Below, piece after piece: positions 44,740 through 58,695 of a DNA stretch of 64,000 bases. The stretch comes from Calothrix sp. PCC 7103 (GTDB taxonomy: Bacteria > Cyanobacteriota > Cyanobacteriia > Cyanobacteriales > Nostocaceae). The position numbers and the translations under genes were made by a program. Under the pieces are notes generated by a model, which did no database searches, was not told where the DNA came from, and saw only the letters and a program-made list of their open reading frames with translations. The stretch is taken from contig NZ_KB217478.1 in NCBI RefSeq assembly GCF_000331305.1, positions 5,939,646 through 6,003,645 of the forward strand, read 5' to 3'. Numbering within the stretch: the stretch's first letter is position 1; every line of letters begins with the position of its first letter.

Positions 44740-44875
44740 AAAAACTGGAGGAGGGGGGGAAGGGGGGAGGGGGAGATACGGGGAAATATACTTTCTTCTC
44801 CCCCACTCACCCACTCACCTTGTCCCCCACTCCTAAAACCCTGAAGACTGCACAGTGACGCTTTTGAATTGTTTT
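44740..44875. other. 23S-5S spacer with G/C-run tract
   Basis: The plus strand has GGAGGAGGGGGG, GGGGGGAGGGGG and a later GGGG within about 35 bases, a G-quadruplex-capable tract, so the transcript carries the C-rich strand. Downstream are CCCACTCA words. No gene. Confidence 0.6.
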
Positions 44876-47698
<2,823 letters not shown>

Positions 47699-47927
47699 AT
47701 TCTATCAATTCAAAGGATTATCTGTAATTCAATACCCGTGCCTTCTCGTTCTAATTACGAAAGTAATTCAACTCAACACGTTTACTGCCTACAATTTGCG
47801 TCACTATGCAGTTTTCAAGGTTCTTACTGGACATACATCCAGCAGGCTTTGTTATATTACTAACCAAAGTTGCTGAATTTTTCCATAACTATACATACAC
47901 TTACTTCTAATAAATGTTATGTAAATG

Positions 47928-48000
47928 TGGAGGTTAGCGGACTCGAACCGCTGACATCCTGCTTGCAAAGCAGGCGCTCTACCAACTGAGCTAAACCCCC
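47928..48000 (-). tRNA. tRNA-Ala (TGC)
   Basis: 73 nt; GGGGGTTTAGCTCAGTTGG start, anticodon TGC in CTTTGCAAG, T-arm GGTTCGAGTCC, no encoded CCA. It is in the 16S-23S spacer on the side next to 23S, as usual. Confidence 0.97.
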
Positions 48001-48006
48001 AAAATG

Positions 48007-48080
<74 letters not shown>

Positions 48081-48206
48081 ATAACGAACCAAATAATACA
48101 GTTTGATAGCCACATTGCATTAACAACCGACCTAGGTGATGACCTTCTTGTTGTTTTTTAACGTACTAAAGTACGTATTACGACAAGGAACGGTAGGTCT
48201 CCCTAA

Positions 48207-49693
<1,487 letters not shown>

Positions 49694-49899
49694 GGATTTA
49701 ATGTCTGGGGAACTGATAAATCAGTTATTACCAGCCATTTGTTTGTTTAGCTCTAAATAGCTGATTTAAACCTCAGCCAAGGTTAATTTCTTTACATTGC
49801 TAACGCAAATGTTATACTGGCTATCAAACTATATAATTTTCAAGGTTCGACCACTTCACGAACTGCGCTCTCTCGCGCTCGCTCATCAGCGACTTATTT

Positions 49900-49928
49900 A
49901 ATATAGCGAGAGCATAAGGAAGTGTCAA
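49900..49928 (-). promoter_or_regulatory. rRNA operon promoter
   Basis: The minus strand carries TTGACA (49923-49928), 17 bases, then TATATT (49900-49905), a near-perfect sigma-70-type promoter about 210 bases upstream of 16S. A GC-rich GCGAGCGCGAGAGAGCGC segment follows the start region. Confidence 0.85.
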
Positions 49929-50478
49929 CACTTTTTTCAAAGAAATTTGAAAAAATTTTTTCGATCCGTTCAAAAGCTTATCTAATCTTAGTTTTAGTTA
50001 TTTGTAGGTTGGGTTGAGGAACAAAACCCAACATATATCCAACATATATATGTACATATCTATAAGCTTTTCGTTGGGTGTAAGTACCTATAAGAACAAA
50101 GTAACTAATAGAAGAAATTGCCATTGTAACTTAGCTCACATCTTGCACCAAGAAACTTTTATAAATTTTAAATACTCAGTATAAAACCTCAAATTATTGA
50201 TTTAGCGTTAAAAAATGATAAAAATAATGTAGCTTTATTGCTCAGATTTCTACTTAGGCAGAGTATATACGGAGAGGTGCAAGATATAAGTTAGGAAGTC
50301 CAAATAGCTGTAATTGCTACGCTTCTCTGTTTCCTCCCCTTTAGCAGCGGCAACTTGCCAAAAAATATCATAATAAAGCGAATAAAACTGCAATTATAGC
50401 CAATATGTAAAGCATATTCCTTTTGTATACACCCAATAAATAGATAGAATCGTGGTGCGACACAGGAGTTTTCAAAAC
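49929..50478. other. Intergenic region upstream of metallophosphoesterase
   Basis: Contains the inverted GGTTGGGTT/AACCCAAC pair at 50008-50032, a motif often seen between genes in Nostocales. Otherwise AT-rich, with no gene recognised. Confidence 0.45.
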
Positions 50479-52050
50479 ATGAAATTCATATCTGAAGCAT
50501 CCACCTCGGTCAAAATTCAGAAAATGAAAGAACGAGTACGTTGGCGCCACTCTAGCATAACTGCTCGAGGCATTGACCAAACCAGCATGGTGCTAGATAA
50601 CGGCAAAGACAACCCAGATTTTTCATTCATGGTAATCGGAGATAGTGGAACCAAACCATATCCAGGATTCCATCCTCAAAGAAAAGTTGCCGAACTGATG
50701 CTTCCCCATCGCGAAGAATGTAGTTTTGTACTCCATACAGGTGATGTAATATACATTGTAGGGTCGCAAGAGTACTACCCACGTAATTTTATTGAGCCAT
50801 ATCGTGAATTTATACAGGGAGGGGAAAATTATAAACGTATTGCTTATAACCGGATTACTTTCAATCAAACGCCAATTTTACCCGTATTAGGCAACCACGA
50901 TTATTATGATGTTCCCTTGATGTCACGTTTAGTAGCAGGTAGCACAAAATTACTGCGGCAATTCTTCCGTTATAAAGATATTGAAATTGGTTGGTATGGT
51001 TCAGAACAAGGAAACGTATTTGCACAAGCATTTATAGATTGCTTAGGTAATATCGACTCACCCCTACTGGCAGAACACTTGGATAAACATTACACCGCAA
51101 AAACTGATACAGGACTGTGCTTGCGGTATGAACCGGGAATTTTTACCCGCATTCCAAATCGTTATTATACTTTCCGCTATGGTGGTATCGACTTTTTTGC
51201 TCTCGACTCCGACACCTTCAACATGCCATCACCCATACCCTCAACGAGACAGGGAGACGAAAAAAGGCGCCAACTTTCCAAACAGCGTCATGATATAGAA
51301 GCAGAAGAAATTCAAATTCTCGATGATATTACAAAGCTAAACCCTGAAAACAGCGACCATGCACAACAGCTAGATGAACTCAACGCCAAATTAAATCAAA
51401 TTGATGAAGTCAAAATAGATATAGAAAAGCAACTTACATCGAGTTCAAAAAGCAACTTAATTGACTGGGAACAACTAGACTGGCTCAAAAAACGTCTCAT
51501 AGAATCTTGGCATAGCGACGAAGTACGAGGACGAATTATATTTTTCCACCATCCCCCCTACGTCACCGAAGCAACAAAATGGCACCAAGCGCAAACCCTA
51601 GCAGTGCGTCATCGTTTACGAGAAGTATTCGATGCAGTTGCACAAACACTAGGTGTACGAAACAGCGAACGTCCAATTGTTGACTTAATTCTAAATGGTC
51701 ATGCTCACTGCCTTGAACATTTGCGAACTACTAACACCGGACATGCAGACTCCAATATAAATTGTATCGTTTCTGGTGGCAGCGGTCATCGCCCAAGGCG
51801 CCAACGCAAAGAAGGCAATTCATTAATGGAAAAATTCATGATTTCCACAGGAATCGATAACCGTAAAGTTGCTGATTCTTATTTATTTGTTGGTCGCAAT
51901 GGACACGATGAAATGCGGCGCCTACCCTACTCATTTGTGCGAATCGATGTAAAAGCCGGAAACCCACCTAAATTTACCGCGCGTCCTTTTGTAGCTGAAT
52001 GGTATCAAGATAAATGGAGCAATATTACTCTAGAACCATTTGAATTTTAA
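50479..52050 (+). CDS. Metallophosphoesterase with coiled-coil insertion
   Basis: From ATG 50479, 523 residues (an in-frame GTG at 50452 is less likely). The calcineurin-like motifs are in order: FMVIGDSGT (54-58), HTGDVIY (87-92), LGNHDYYD (137-144), FFHHPPYV and NGHAHCLE. These residues bind two metal ions and hydrolyse phosphomono- or diesters. A helical, charged insertion between the third and fourth motifs (KRRQLSKQRHDIEAEEIQIL) is unusual and may be a partner-binding coiled coil. It has no signal peptide. Substrate unknown; it adjoins a defence-like region. Confidence 0.88.
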   Translation: MKFISEASTSVKIQKMKERVRWRHSSITARGIDQTSMVLDNGKDNPDFSFMVIGDSGTKPYPGFHPQRKVAELMLPHREECSFVLHTGDVIYIVGSQEYYPRNFIEPYREFIQGGENYKRIAYNRITFNQTPILPVLGNHDYYDVPLMSRLVAGSTKLLRQFFRYKDIEIGWYGSEQGNVFAQAFIDCLGNIDSPLLAEHLDKHYTAKTDTGLCLRYEPGIFTRIPNRYYTFRYGGIDFFALDSDTFNMPSPIPSTRQGDEKRRQLSKQRHDIEAEEIQILDDITKLNPENSDHAQQLDELNAKLNQIDEVKIDIEKQLTSSSKSNLIDWEQLDWLKKRLIESWHSDEVRGRIIFFHHPPYVTEATKWHQAQTLAVRHRLREVFDAVAQTLGVRNSERPIVDLILNGHAHCLEHLRTTNTGHADSNINCIVSGGSGHRPRRQRKEGNSLMEKFMISTGIDNRKVADSYLFVGRNGHDEMRRLPYSFVRIDVKAGNPPKFTARPFVAEWYQDKWSNITLEPFEF

Positions 52051-52055
52051 TAATA

Positions 52056-52084
52056 TCTTGTGGAACAGGCATCCCTGCCTGTTC
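52056..52084. repeat. REP-like hairpin (CTTGTGGAACAGGCATCCC)
   Basis: GAACAGGCATCCCTGCCTGTTC hairpin directly after the metallophosphoesterase stop; member of the family listed at 21271-21300. Confidence 0.75.
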
Positions 52085-52173
52085 TTACATAAAGACAATT
52101 TTAATACAGTTAGCCTACTGGACATGATATGAGTCATTAAATTATAATCCGCCTTTGTTATAAACTTGTTTAC

Positions 52174-53463
52174 ATGACTCAACAACTAGAATTACCTTTT
52201 GAAGGATATGAAGCGCAAATTTCAACCCCTTTAAACACTTCCTCAACATTTGCGGACAATATGAAATTACCTGTTCACCGCTGGTTTCGGTATAGTGCAG
52301 GATTTTCGGCAATGTGGGTTGAAAGTTTAATTTCTCAAGCCCTAAAGCAAGGAAATGTTACAGTTTTAGATCCATTTGCTGGTTCTGGAACAACGTTACT
52401 GGTATCTGAAAAATTAGGCGCCCAATGCTATGGTATTGAAGCTCATCCTTTTGTCGCGCGTATAGCAAAAGCAAAGTTATTATACAAAACGGATGTTGAT
52501 AGATATAGAGAGCATATACTTGATATTATAAAAATAGCTGATAATATAAAAGGCAGTGTGCAAGATTATCCTAAATTAATTCGTGAATGTTTTAAAGATT
52601 CCTCATTAGAATGTTTAGATAAATTACAAAAAGCTTATTTACAGCTAGCTGATAATTCACCTGAATCAGAGTTAGCTTGGTTAACAATTGTAGCTATTCT
52701 TCGCCATGTTTCTCATGTTGGTACTGCACCTTGGCAATACGTTTTACCTAATAAAAGTAAACAATCTTACTTAGAACCAATTGTCGCGTTTACTTTAATG
52801 GCAGAAACTATTGCCTCTGATATGATTACCACAAATGCAAAGTCTGTAAAAGCACAGATTATCCAGTCAGACGCACGCTACTGTCAAGAAGTACCAGATA
52901 ATAAAATTAATTTAGTAATTACCTCACCTCCTTACGCTAATAATTATGATTATGCAGACGCTACACGGTTGGAAATGTGCTTTTTACAAGAAATCTCCGG
53001 TTGGGGTGATTTACAAACTGCCGTGCGACAGTATCTAATTCGTTCATGCTCACAACATGTAACATCAAAAAATGTTAATTTGGATGAGGTTTTAGCATCA
53101 AGGGAATTAGAAGCTATTCAACCAGCGATTACAGAGGTATGTTATAAATTATCTCAAGAGAGATTATTACATGGTGGAAAGAAAAATTATCATTTAATGA
53201 TTGCTTGTTATTTTTTAGATATGGCTAAAGTGTGGATATCATTGCGTAGAGTTTGTCAAGCGAATGCGAAGATTTGTTTTGTAATTGGAGATTCTGCCCC
53301 CTATGGTATCTATATTCCTGTTATTGAGTGGCTAGGATTATTAGCTTGTAGTGCAGGATTTAAATCTTTTGAATTTAACAAAATTCGCGACCGTAATGTT
53401 AAATGGAAAAATCGTAAGCATCAAGTTCCTCTTTGTGAGGGTTATTTGTGGGTTGATGGGTAA
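52174..53463 (+). CDS. Site-specific DNA methyltransferase (amino-type)
   Basis: A 429-residue protein. The AdoMet-binding motif I is VLDPFAGSGTT (64-74), with the following acidic residue in CYGIEAHPF. The catalytic motif IV TSPPYANNYDY (250-260) marks exocyclic-amine methylation (N4-cytosine or N6-adenine). A long helical segment between the motifs probably carries the target-recognition function. No restriction endonuclease gene is adjacent, so it looks solitary. Recognition sequence unknown. Whether it relates to the abundant GGCGCC palindrome is an open question. Confidence 0.83.
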   Translation: MTQQLELPFEGYEAQISTPLNTSSTFADNMKLPVHRWFRYSAGFSAMWVESLISQALKQGNVTVLDPFAGSGTTLLVSEKLGAQCYGIEAHPFVARIAKAKLLYKTDVDRYREHILDIIKIADNIKGSVQDYPKLIRECFKDSSLECLDKLQKAYLQLADNSPESELAWLTIVAILRHVSHVGTAPWQYVLPNKSKQSYLEPIVAFTLMAETIASDMITTNAKSVKAQIIQSDARYCQEVPDNKINLVITSPPYANNYDYADATRLEMCFLQEISGWGDLQTAVRQYLIRSCSQHVTSKNVNLDEVLASRELEAIQPAITEVCYKLSQERLLHGGKKNYHLMIACYFLDMAKVWISLRRVCQANAKICFVIGDSAPYGIYIPVIEWLGLLACSAGFKSFEFNKIRDRNVKWKNRKHQVPLCEGYLWVDG

Positions 53464-53468
53464 TTGAA

Positions 53469-53492
53469 GTGGAACGGCCATCCCTGCCCGTC
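53469..53492. repeat. REP-like hairpin
   Basis: GGAACGGCCATCCCTGCCCG, six bases after the methyltransferase stop; same family as 21271-21300. Confidence 0.65.
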
Positions 53493-53657
53493 TTTAAAAT
53501 ATTAATAAGTCAGGCAACTGTTCAGTAAAACCTACCAAGCTGCCCAACTAAGCTTTATATTCGCAATATTGTCACCAACACACTGGAGCAGGTTCTGGAC
53601 TCTTCTTTTTATCTCTCCTAACAAATTCCCATTTGCTAGCTCACGAGTAGAAGAGCG

Positions 53658-53775
53658 CTCGCTCCACCAACCACTACCCGAAAACCAACATTGTTGTTGA
53701 TGTTGTTGTTGTGGTTGCGATACGCCGAACGACAGTTTTCAGGATTGTTGTTCCACGAACCGCCGCGCAGCATCT
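53658..53775 (-). repeat. DGR template repeat (TR)
   Basis: 118 bp, read on the minus strand as an Asn-codon-rich (AAC) copy of the C-terminal coding segment of the vWA-FGE gene. Its translation would be [19 protein letters not shown] followed by [10 protein letters not shown]. It aligns to 55961-56078 without gaps and with eight mismatches, each at a TR adenine. It lies about 100 bases downstream of the reverse transcriptase gene. The TR RNA is the template whose adenines are randomised during mutagenic reverse transcription. Confidence 0.95.
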
Positions 53776-53809
53776 AAGAGTGCCCACCCCAAGTTCACTT
53801 TCTTAACAA

Positions 53810-53839
53810 AACAGGCAGGGATGCCTGTTCCACAAGAGA
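53810..53839. repeat. REP-like hairpin between TR and RT
   Basis: ACAGGCAGGGATGCCTGTTC with CCACAAGAG; reverse orientation of the family at 21271-21300. It might act as a processing or termination signal between RT and TR. Confidence 0.65.
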
Positions 53840-53874
53840 TATGAATTACTATTATGTATATCATTATTGGGAAT

Positions 53875-54924
53875 CTATAAGACAAAATCTTCAAAAATCT
53901 TTGTACGCAGGCGCCAGGTATCCCCATGTTTTATATGAGCTATCCAACTTCTTATCGAGTGCGTGATTTGTTCAAGCTCAATTTTACCCTCCTCATACTC
54001 AGCCTTAAGCCTTTTCAATCTTCGCTTTGCGCGTCGCAGGTTTTCGGTACGCACCCTAATTATATCTGGAAGTATGCAAAATCCTAAGAAGTTGGCGCCA
54101 TGACGGGTTTCAAATAGTTGACTTTTGGCAGGGTGCATTATTAGTCTGAGACTTGCTAAGTATTCTTCCATTGCTAGTCTTGCTTCTGCTAAAAACTCCT
54201 TATCATCAGAAAATAAGGCAAAATCATCGACATAACGAACATACTTACTAGCTTTGAGCTTTTCTTTGATAAAATGGTCGAAACCGTTTAGGTAAACATT
54301 GCCAAAAAATTGACTGGTAAGATTACCAACAGGTAAACCACGTCTTCTGTCTAAAGGTGAAAGAAAATCATCACCTGGAAAATGCTCATTTATGGGGATT
54401 TGGGGATTGCTGTTATCAATAATTGTGTCTAATAACCATAAAGTGTCTTTGCACTTGATTTTACGACGTAAAAGAGTTTTAAGGATTTCATGGTCAATAC
54501 TAGGAAAATACTTCTGGATATCGCACTGTAAAACATAGCGACTTGAACGAGCAAAACTAGTAAAACGACGTAACGCGCGGTGGGTTCCATAATTTACACG
54601 GTTCGCGTAAGAATCATGTATATAAGTATTTTCAAAAATTGGAAGTATGATATTGCATAATGCATGATGTACAACTCTATCTCGATACGGCGCCGCAGAA
54701 ATCATTCGTCGTTTAGGTTCTAATATCTCGAAAGTTCGATAGGCGCCTGGTTTATAGGTTTTTGATTTTAACTCATTTTCCAGCTTTTCTAATTCGACAC
54801 TTAAGTAATAGTTGAATTCTAAAATATTGTATCGGTTTAGTTTCCCTTTCTGTGCCTTGCGAGCGGCTGCATATAAATTCCAAAAGTTTGTAATTTGTGG
54901 GTAAAGATTACCGTGTCTTTTCAT
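53875..54924 (-). CDS. DGR reverse transcriptase
   Basis: ATG 54924 ([11 protein letters not shown]) matches the usual DGR-RT start and gives 349 residues. Motifs are [18 protein letters not shown] (81-98), palm Asp in [12 protein letters not shown] (D135), the DGR-specific VGNLTSQ (199-205, where group II RTs have QGxxxSP), catalytic YVDD (231-234), and the thumb region GANFLGFCI. No maturase domain follows. The enzyme reverse-transcribes the TR RNA with adenine-directed errors. Together with the Avd gene 183 bases upstream and the TR downstream it forms a standard cassette. Confidence 0.96.
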   Translation of the reverse strand: MKRHGNLYPQITNFWNLYAAARKAQKGKLNRYNILEFNYYLSVELEKLENELKSKTYKPGAYRTFEILEPKRRMISAAPYRDRVVHHALCNIILPIFENTYIHDSYANRVNYGTHRALRRFTSFARSSRYVLQCDIQKYFPSIDHEILKTLLRRKIKCKDTLWLLDTIIDNSNPQIPINEHFPGDDFLSPLDRRRGLPVGNLTSQFFGNVYLNGFDHFIKEKLKASKYVRYVDDFALFSDDKEFLAEARLAMEEYLASLRLIMHPAKSQLFETRHGANFLGFCILPDIIRVRTENLRRAKRRLKRLKAEYEEGKIELEQITHSIRSWIAHIKHGDTWRLRTKIFEDFVL

Positions 54925-55036
54925 GCTAAATACCAATGCAATTTGAATCAACTGTATTTATTGCGTTAGTAAATATCAGATTCATATAGCAAATTTTGGC
55001 TGGGTATAGGAGGTACATGCATAATGTCCGAAACCT

Positions 55037-55066
55037 TGTAGAGACGCGATTAATCGCGTCTCTACA
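55037..55066. repeat. Perfect 30-bp palindrome (TGTAGAGACGCGATT arms)
   Basis: A perfect inverted repeat of the TAGAGACG.../...CGTCTCTA family, related to the inner palindrome of the MITE at 37005-37096. It lies between the RT and Avd genes. Confidence 0.9.
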
Positions 55067-55107
55067 TGTATTGCTAATTGATTCGTGATAAATTAAGGTG
55101 ATAATTT

Positions 55108-55485
55108 TTACTGAGATTCTTTATTCTTCTTGAGATTCTCCTGCTGCTTAATCCACCCACCTAAATCACCACCAATTTCATTAATTTTCCTTCCAGCACA
55201 TTCAACACGCCTTTCATCAAAAAGACTAAAATCAAATAGCAACCATGTAAAAATTCGTAAAATATCTACCTTCGCGTTTAACCGCTTTAACTTTTCTAAC
55301 TTGTCATTGTCATATCGTGCTTCTGATAATGCTTCTAACAAATCATAAAGCCTGTTTACGATTCTATCTGCAATACCAAACTTATGGTTTTTGGGTAACT
55401 TATTGAGAATCGGTATGTACCATTTAACAAGCTCATAGGTTTTGTTGATGATGGGTAAGTCTTTCTTCATTGGTGAGTATGCCAT
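55108..55485 (-). CDS. avd: DGR accessory protein Avd
   Basis: A 125-residue four-helix protein with the Avd family pattern LPIINKTYELVKWYIPIL, LPKNHKFGIADRIVNRLYDLLEAL, EARYDNDKLEKLKRLN and a C-terminal IGGDLGGWIKQQ. In studied DGRs Avd forms a basic pentameric barrel that binds the RT and RNA and is needed for mutagenic homing. Position between the variable gene and the RT is typical. Confidence 0.93.
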   Translation of the reverse strand: MAYSPMKKDLPIINKTYELVKWYIPILNKLPKNHKFGIADRIVNRLYDLLEALSEARYDNDKLEKLKRLNAKVDILRIFTWLLFDFSLFDERRVECAGRKINEIGGDLGGWIKQQENLKKNKESQ

Positions 55486-55950
55486 GTTTTACCTCAATAA
55501 TTTAATGACTTCAGTTTGAATCTACTACGCTAGGACTAGCTTGCGCTCACTCTGAAACAATTCGGCGCCGAGCTTGATTTTGCTTAATAATTGTCTTAAA
55601 TAATTAGAACAATTGAACCTAACCTCCTTACCTTGTAGGGAATGACAGTACATTTGCTCACCTCGTAGGAGAGGTTTTTAAAAATTTAAAAATGCACAAT
55701 AAATTAATGCCTAAAATCTAATTAATCTTAAAGTTATATTTAACAATTGATTTACTAAATCAATTGTTATTAATATTGACTTAAATTCTTGGTGTAAAAT
55801 ATGGTGTGACTAAAAAGAAATTACACCGCTTGACAAAATTTTTATTTTCACAGACAATATATTAAGTCGTGCTATAGAAAAAAGAATTCGACCGCCTTTG
55901 GCGGTAAGGGCTAAGAGAGTGTAAAGAGCAGAGGGCAAAAGCGCAAAGAA
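55486..55950. other. Spacer between Avd and the variable gene; hairpin at 55891-55905
   Basis: No gene. On the minus strand a short hairpin, ACCGCC-AAA-GGCGGT, follows the end of the variable repeat by about 55 bases and is followed by TCGAATTCTTTTTT. It may be a rho-independent terminator or the stem-loop that some DGRs need downstream of VR for homing. Confidence 0.55.
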
Positions 55951-58695
55951 TTAAAGAGTCCTCGCTCCACCAACCACTACCCGAAAACCAACATTGTAGC
56001 TGATGTAGTTGCTGTGGTTGCGATACGCCGAACGACAGCTTCCAGGAATGTTGCTCCACGAACCGCCGCGCAGCATCTTTTGATTATCATTATCACTAAT
56101 ATTTTGCTTCAACCAGGCACTACCATCCACTGGTGCGCCTTTATAGTTATCGTGCCAATCATCATAGCACCATTCCCAGACATTACCATGCATGTCAAAT
56201 AGACCAAAAGAATTTGCTACTTGAAAGCTACCAACAGGTGTTGTCTTTTCGCGATACTCTCCTTTAGTACCAGAGTCATACACATAATTGCCGTCGTAAT
56301 TAGCCAACTCTGGCGTAATTGTTTCGCCAAAGTGGAAGGGTGTAGTCGTGCCCCCACGGCAAGCATATTCCCACTCTGCTTCGCTAGGAAGTCTATAATT
56401 TTTTTGAGTGTATTTTGATAGTCTATCACAAAATTCCACAGCATCATACCAAGAAATATTTTCTACAGGTAAATTATCTCCTTTAAAATGGGATGGGTCG
56501 GTGTCAAGTTCGCGATTAATTTGGGAAAGTGTTGCAACTGCTCGCCACTGGGCTTGAGTGACAGTGTATTTTCCCATTAAGAAAGGTGGAACAGTGACTT
56601 GATGCTGAGGACGTTCATCGTCAGTGCTTTCTTTTTCGGTTTTCGGCGCCCCCATCATAAAGGTGCCTCCAGGTATAGCGACCATATCAACGGTGACGTT
56701 ATTGGGGAGGTTTTCTGTGAAGTACTGAGCTTGATGGCGTTCCCGTTTGGTTATTTTTCCTTTGGAGTTGACGGTGACAACATCAAAGGAAAACTGGGAT
56801 AGTTGGCTGCGAGTAGGAATTTTTAATTTAACTCCTGCTATATCTAGTTCCGACGAGTTTGTAGGAAGTTTATCAAATATTTCTTTAGCTTTTTGCTCAT
56901 ATCCTCTGGCATAACGCCCCCAGCCACTTGCAAAAGTTAAAAGAGGTTCATATCCAGCTTCGGCTAAAGGTTCTGCAAAGGTTGTGGTTAGTGATGCGGT
57001 TCGGACTTTTTCGGCTTTATCTCCAGAAAAAGCTTGTTGTAGCATTAAAGCTAGTTCACGGGCTAGCTGACTAGGCTTGGTATATGCTAGCTCTATCCAT
57101 TGTGGCTTTTCGCCAAAATCTTGAATATCTAAGTTTGTATTTTGTAATCTTTGCTGCAAGTACAAAAGTAAACACTCAGACAGTTGTTCTAGCCTTTTAT
57201 TGCCAAATCGTTCATCTTGTTGCAGTAATTTTAGTAACAAATGGCGTACATAGCTGTCCATCTCATACAATGGCAGTCCTGCGCTTTGGCATAAAGTAGA
57301 TAGTAATAAGTCTGGAACCGCAAGCCAGGGAATGTTTAAACTTTGACTTTGTTGGTCGTAAAGAAAATTTTCACGCAAGTAATACAATAAATCAGGAGTG
57401 AGGGCGAGGGGAAAGGCTGCGTGGTAAGCAAAATCTAAGTATCCTTGACCAAGCTTGGCAAAATAAACAATATAATTAATGGCACTTTCATAATTTTCAG
57501 AGTCGGCGCCTGGTTTTAACTGTTCTAGTTGTGATTGTATTTTGGTTACTAGTTGTTGGTTTGTCTCCAAACTAGATTCATCAGTTAAATAGTCATACTC
57601 GCCTAAAAATGCTTTTTTCCCTTGTAGCGCGTTAATCATTCTCTTCCACGCAACCGGGCTGAAGGGATACATAGGCAATAGCTTTGCAACTCGACTGGCT
57701 GTATTACCACGCCATCTGTTAGTTGGTAAAGGATTCAAGCATACGACTTGTCGTACTACAGGTTTAATACAATTTATAAATTGCTTGGTTAATTCAACTC
57801 GTGTGCTGTTAATACCACCGCGCGCGGCTCCACTATCACTAAAAATTAGTACTAATGTATGATTTTTATGTAGATGAGGGATAATATTTGTTAAAGCTTG
57901 TTCTTCAAGTAAGTCAATGTCGGTATAAAGAAAATTTTCAGGAACGTTACAGAAGTAATAAATTTTTGTCTCTCCTAAACGTCCTTCCTGCATCGCTGTT
58001 TCTATTAATCGCTCAGATATAGGCGAAAAAGGCACCATAGAATTACTCTGGTCAATCAATAACAAAAGTTGAGTTCGATTAACACGACTAGGAATTAGCT
58101 CAGGTTCAAGAAGAAACCCTTGTTGGCTAATGCGCTTGATAGTGCTTGGAATATCTAACTCAACGGCAGTTCCTTCTCGCACTGGTTGACGTAGTTTTCG
58201 CCAACCCTGCTTCATCTGGCGCCGTGTCAAGGGAAAATATTCGTCAGAAAGAGTAAACAAACTAGGTAAATTTGATTTATCGCTAGTTGTATTTAAAGAA
58301 GCAGCTGTAACTACTTGCAGTTCCTCTGTTCCTTGTGGTGTTAAGTTATCTGGTTGATTTAACGAAGTTGGAGGTAATGGTGTCTGTGCTGGATTTTGTT
58401 TGGTTGACTGTTTTTCTATTTCGGCTTGAGCCACTGTACTATCAGGCGGTGCCGATTTTATCTGAGACAACCATTGCTTCTGGTATTGGTCAAAATAGGT
58501 ATCAAAACATTGTTTTTCAGCAAGGGATTTTACCCACAAGCGCTGACATAATTGCCGTAATTGTTGAAGATTTTGTGGTTGAAAACCTTTTTCCCAAGCT
58601 TGGCAAAGTAGTTGATAATCTTCCATTCTCAGGGGTAAACCAGCTTGCCTTAGTCCCCAGTACAATTCTATTAGGTGAGGGTCATTTGGTATCAT
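55951..58695 (-). CDS. vWA-FGE protein, DGR-diversified target
   Basis: A 914-residue protein. The N-terminal helical region (1-80) and linker lead to a vWA-like domain with the metal-site sequence DQSNS (215-219) and FSDSGAARGG. A long helical middle (350-650) follows, then an FGE-sulfatase/C-type-lectin fold from about 675 (MVAIPGGTFMMGAPKTE, RLPSEAEWEYACRGG, GLFDMHGNVWEWCYDDW). Residues about 873-911 are encoded by the variable repeat, with changed codons in GGSWSNIPGSC and HSNYISYN. It overlaps the MoxR gene by 14 bases; MoxR and vWA proteins act as pairs. I infer a ligand-recognition protein of a conflict system. Confidence 0.92.
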   Translation of the reverse strand: MIPNDPHLIELYWGLRQAGLPLRMEDYQLLCQAWEKGFQPQNLQQLRQLCQRLWVKSLAEKQCFDTYFDQYQKQWLSQIKSAPPDSTVAQAEIEKQSTKQNPAQTPLPPTSLNQPDNLTPQGTEELQVVTAASLNTTSDKSNLPSLFTLSDEYFPLTRRQMKQGWRKLRQPVREGTAVELDIPSTIKRISQQGFLLEPELIPSRVNRTQLLLLIDQSNSMVPFSPISERLIETAMQEGRLGETKIYYFCNVPENFLYTDIDLLEEQALTNIIPHLHKNHTLVLIFSDSGAARGGINSTRVELTKQFINCIKPVVRQVVCLNPLPTNRWRGNTASRVAKLLPMYPFSPVAWKRMINALQGKKAFLGEYDYLTDESSLETNQQLVTKIQSQLEQLKPGADSENYESAINYIVYFAKLGQGYLDFAYHAAFPLALTPDLLYYLRENFLYDQQSQSLNIPWLAVPDLLLSTLCQSAGLPLYEMDSYVRHLLLKLLQQDERFGNKRLEQLSECLLLYLQQRLQNTNLDIQDFGEKPQWIELAYTKPSQLARELALMLQQAFSGDKAEKVRTASLTTTFAEPLAEAGYEPLLTFASGWGRYARGYEQKAKEIFDKLPTNSSELDIAGVKLKIPTRSQLSQFSFDVVTVNSKGKITKRERHQAQYFTENLPNNVTVDMVAIPGGTFMMGAPKTEKESTDDERPQHQVTVPPFLMGKYTVTQAQWRAVATLSQINRELDTDPSHFKGDNLPVENISWYDAVEFCDRLSKYTQKNYRLPSEAEWEYACRGGTTTPFHFGETITPELANYDGNYVYDSGTKGEYREKTTPVGSFQVANSFGLFDMHGNVWEWCYDDWHDNYKGAPVDGSAWLKQNISDNDNQKMLRGGSWSNIPGSCRSAYRNHSNYISYNVGFRVVVGGARTL
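55961..56078 (-). repeat. DGR variable repeat (VR)
   Basis: 118 bp at the 3' end of the vWA-FGE gene, ungapped match to TR 53658-53775. The eight differences correspond to template A becoming G five times and T three times, in six AAC/AAT codons and one GAA codon. One AAC codon and the non-adenine positions are unchanged. Identity stops just before the stop codon, so homing replaces the last 39 residues. Confidence 0.95.
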
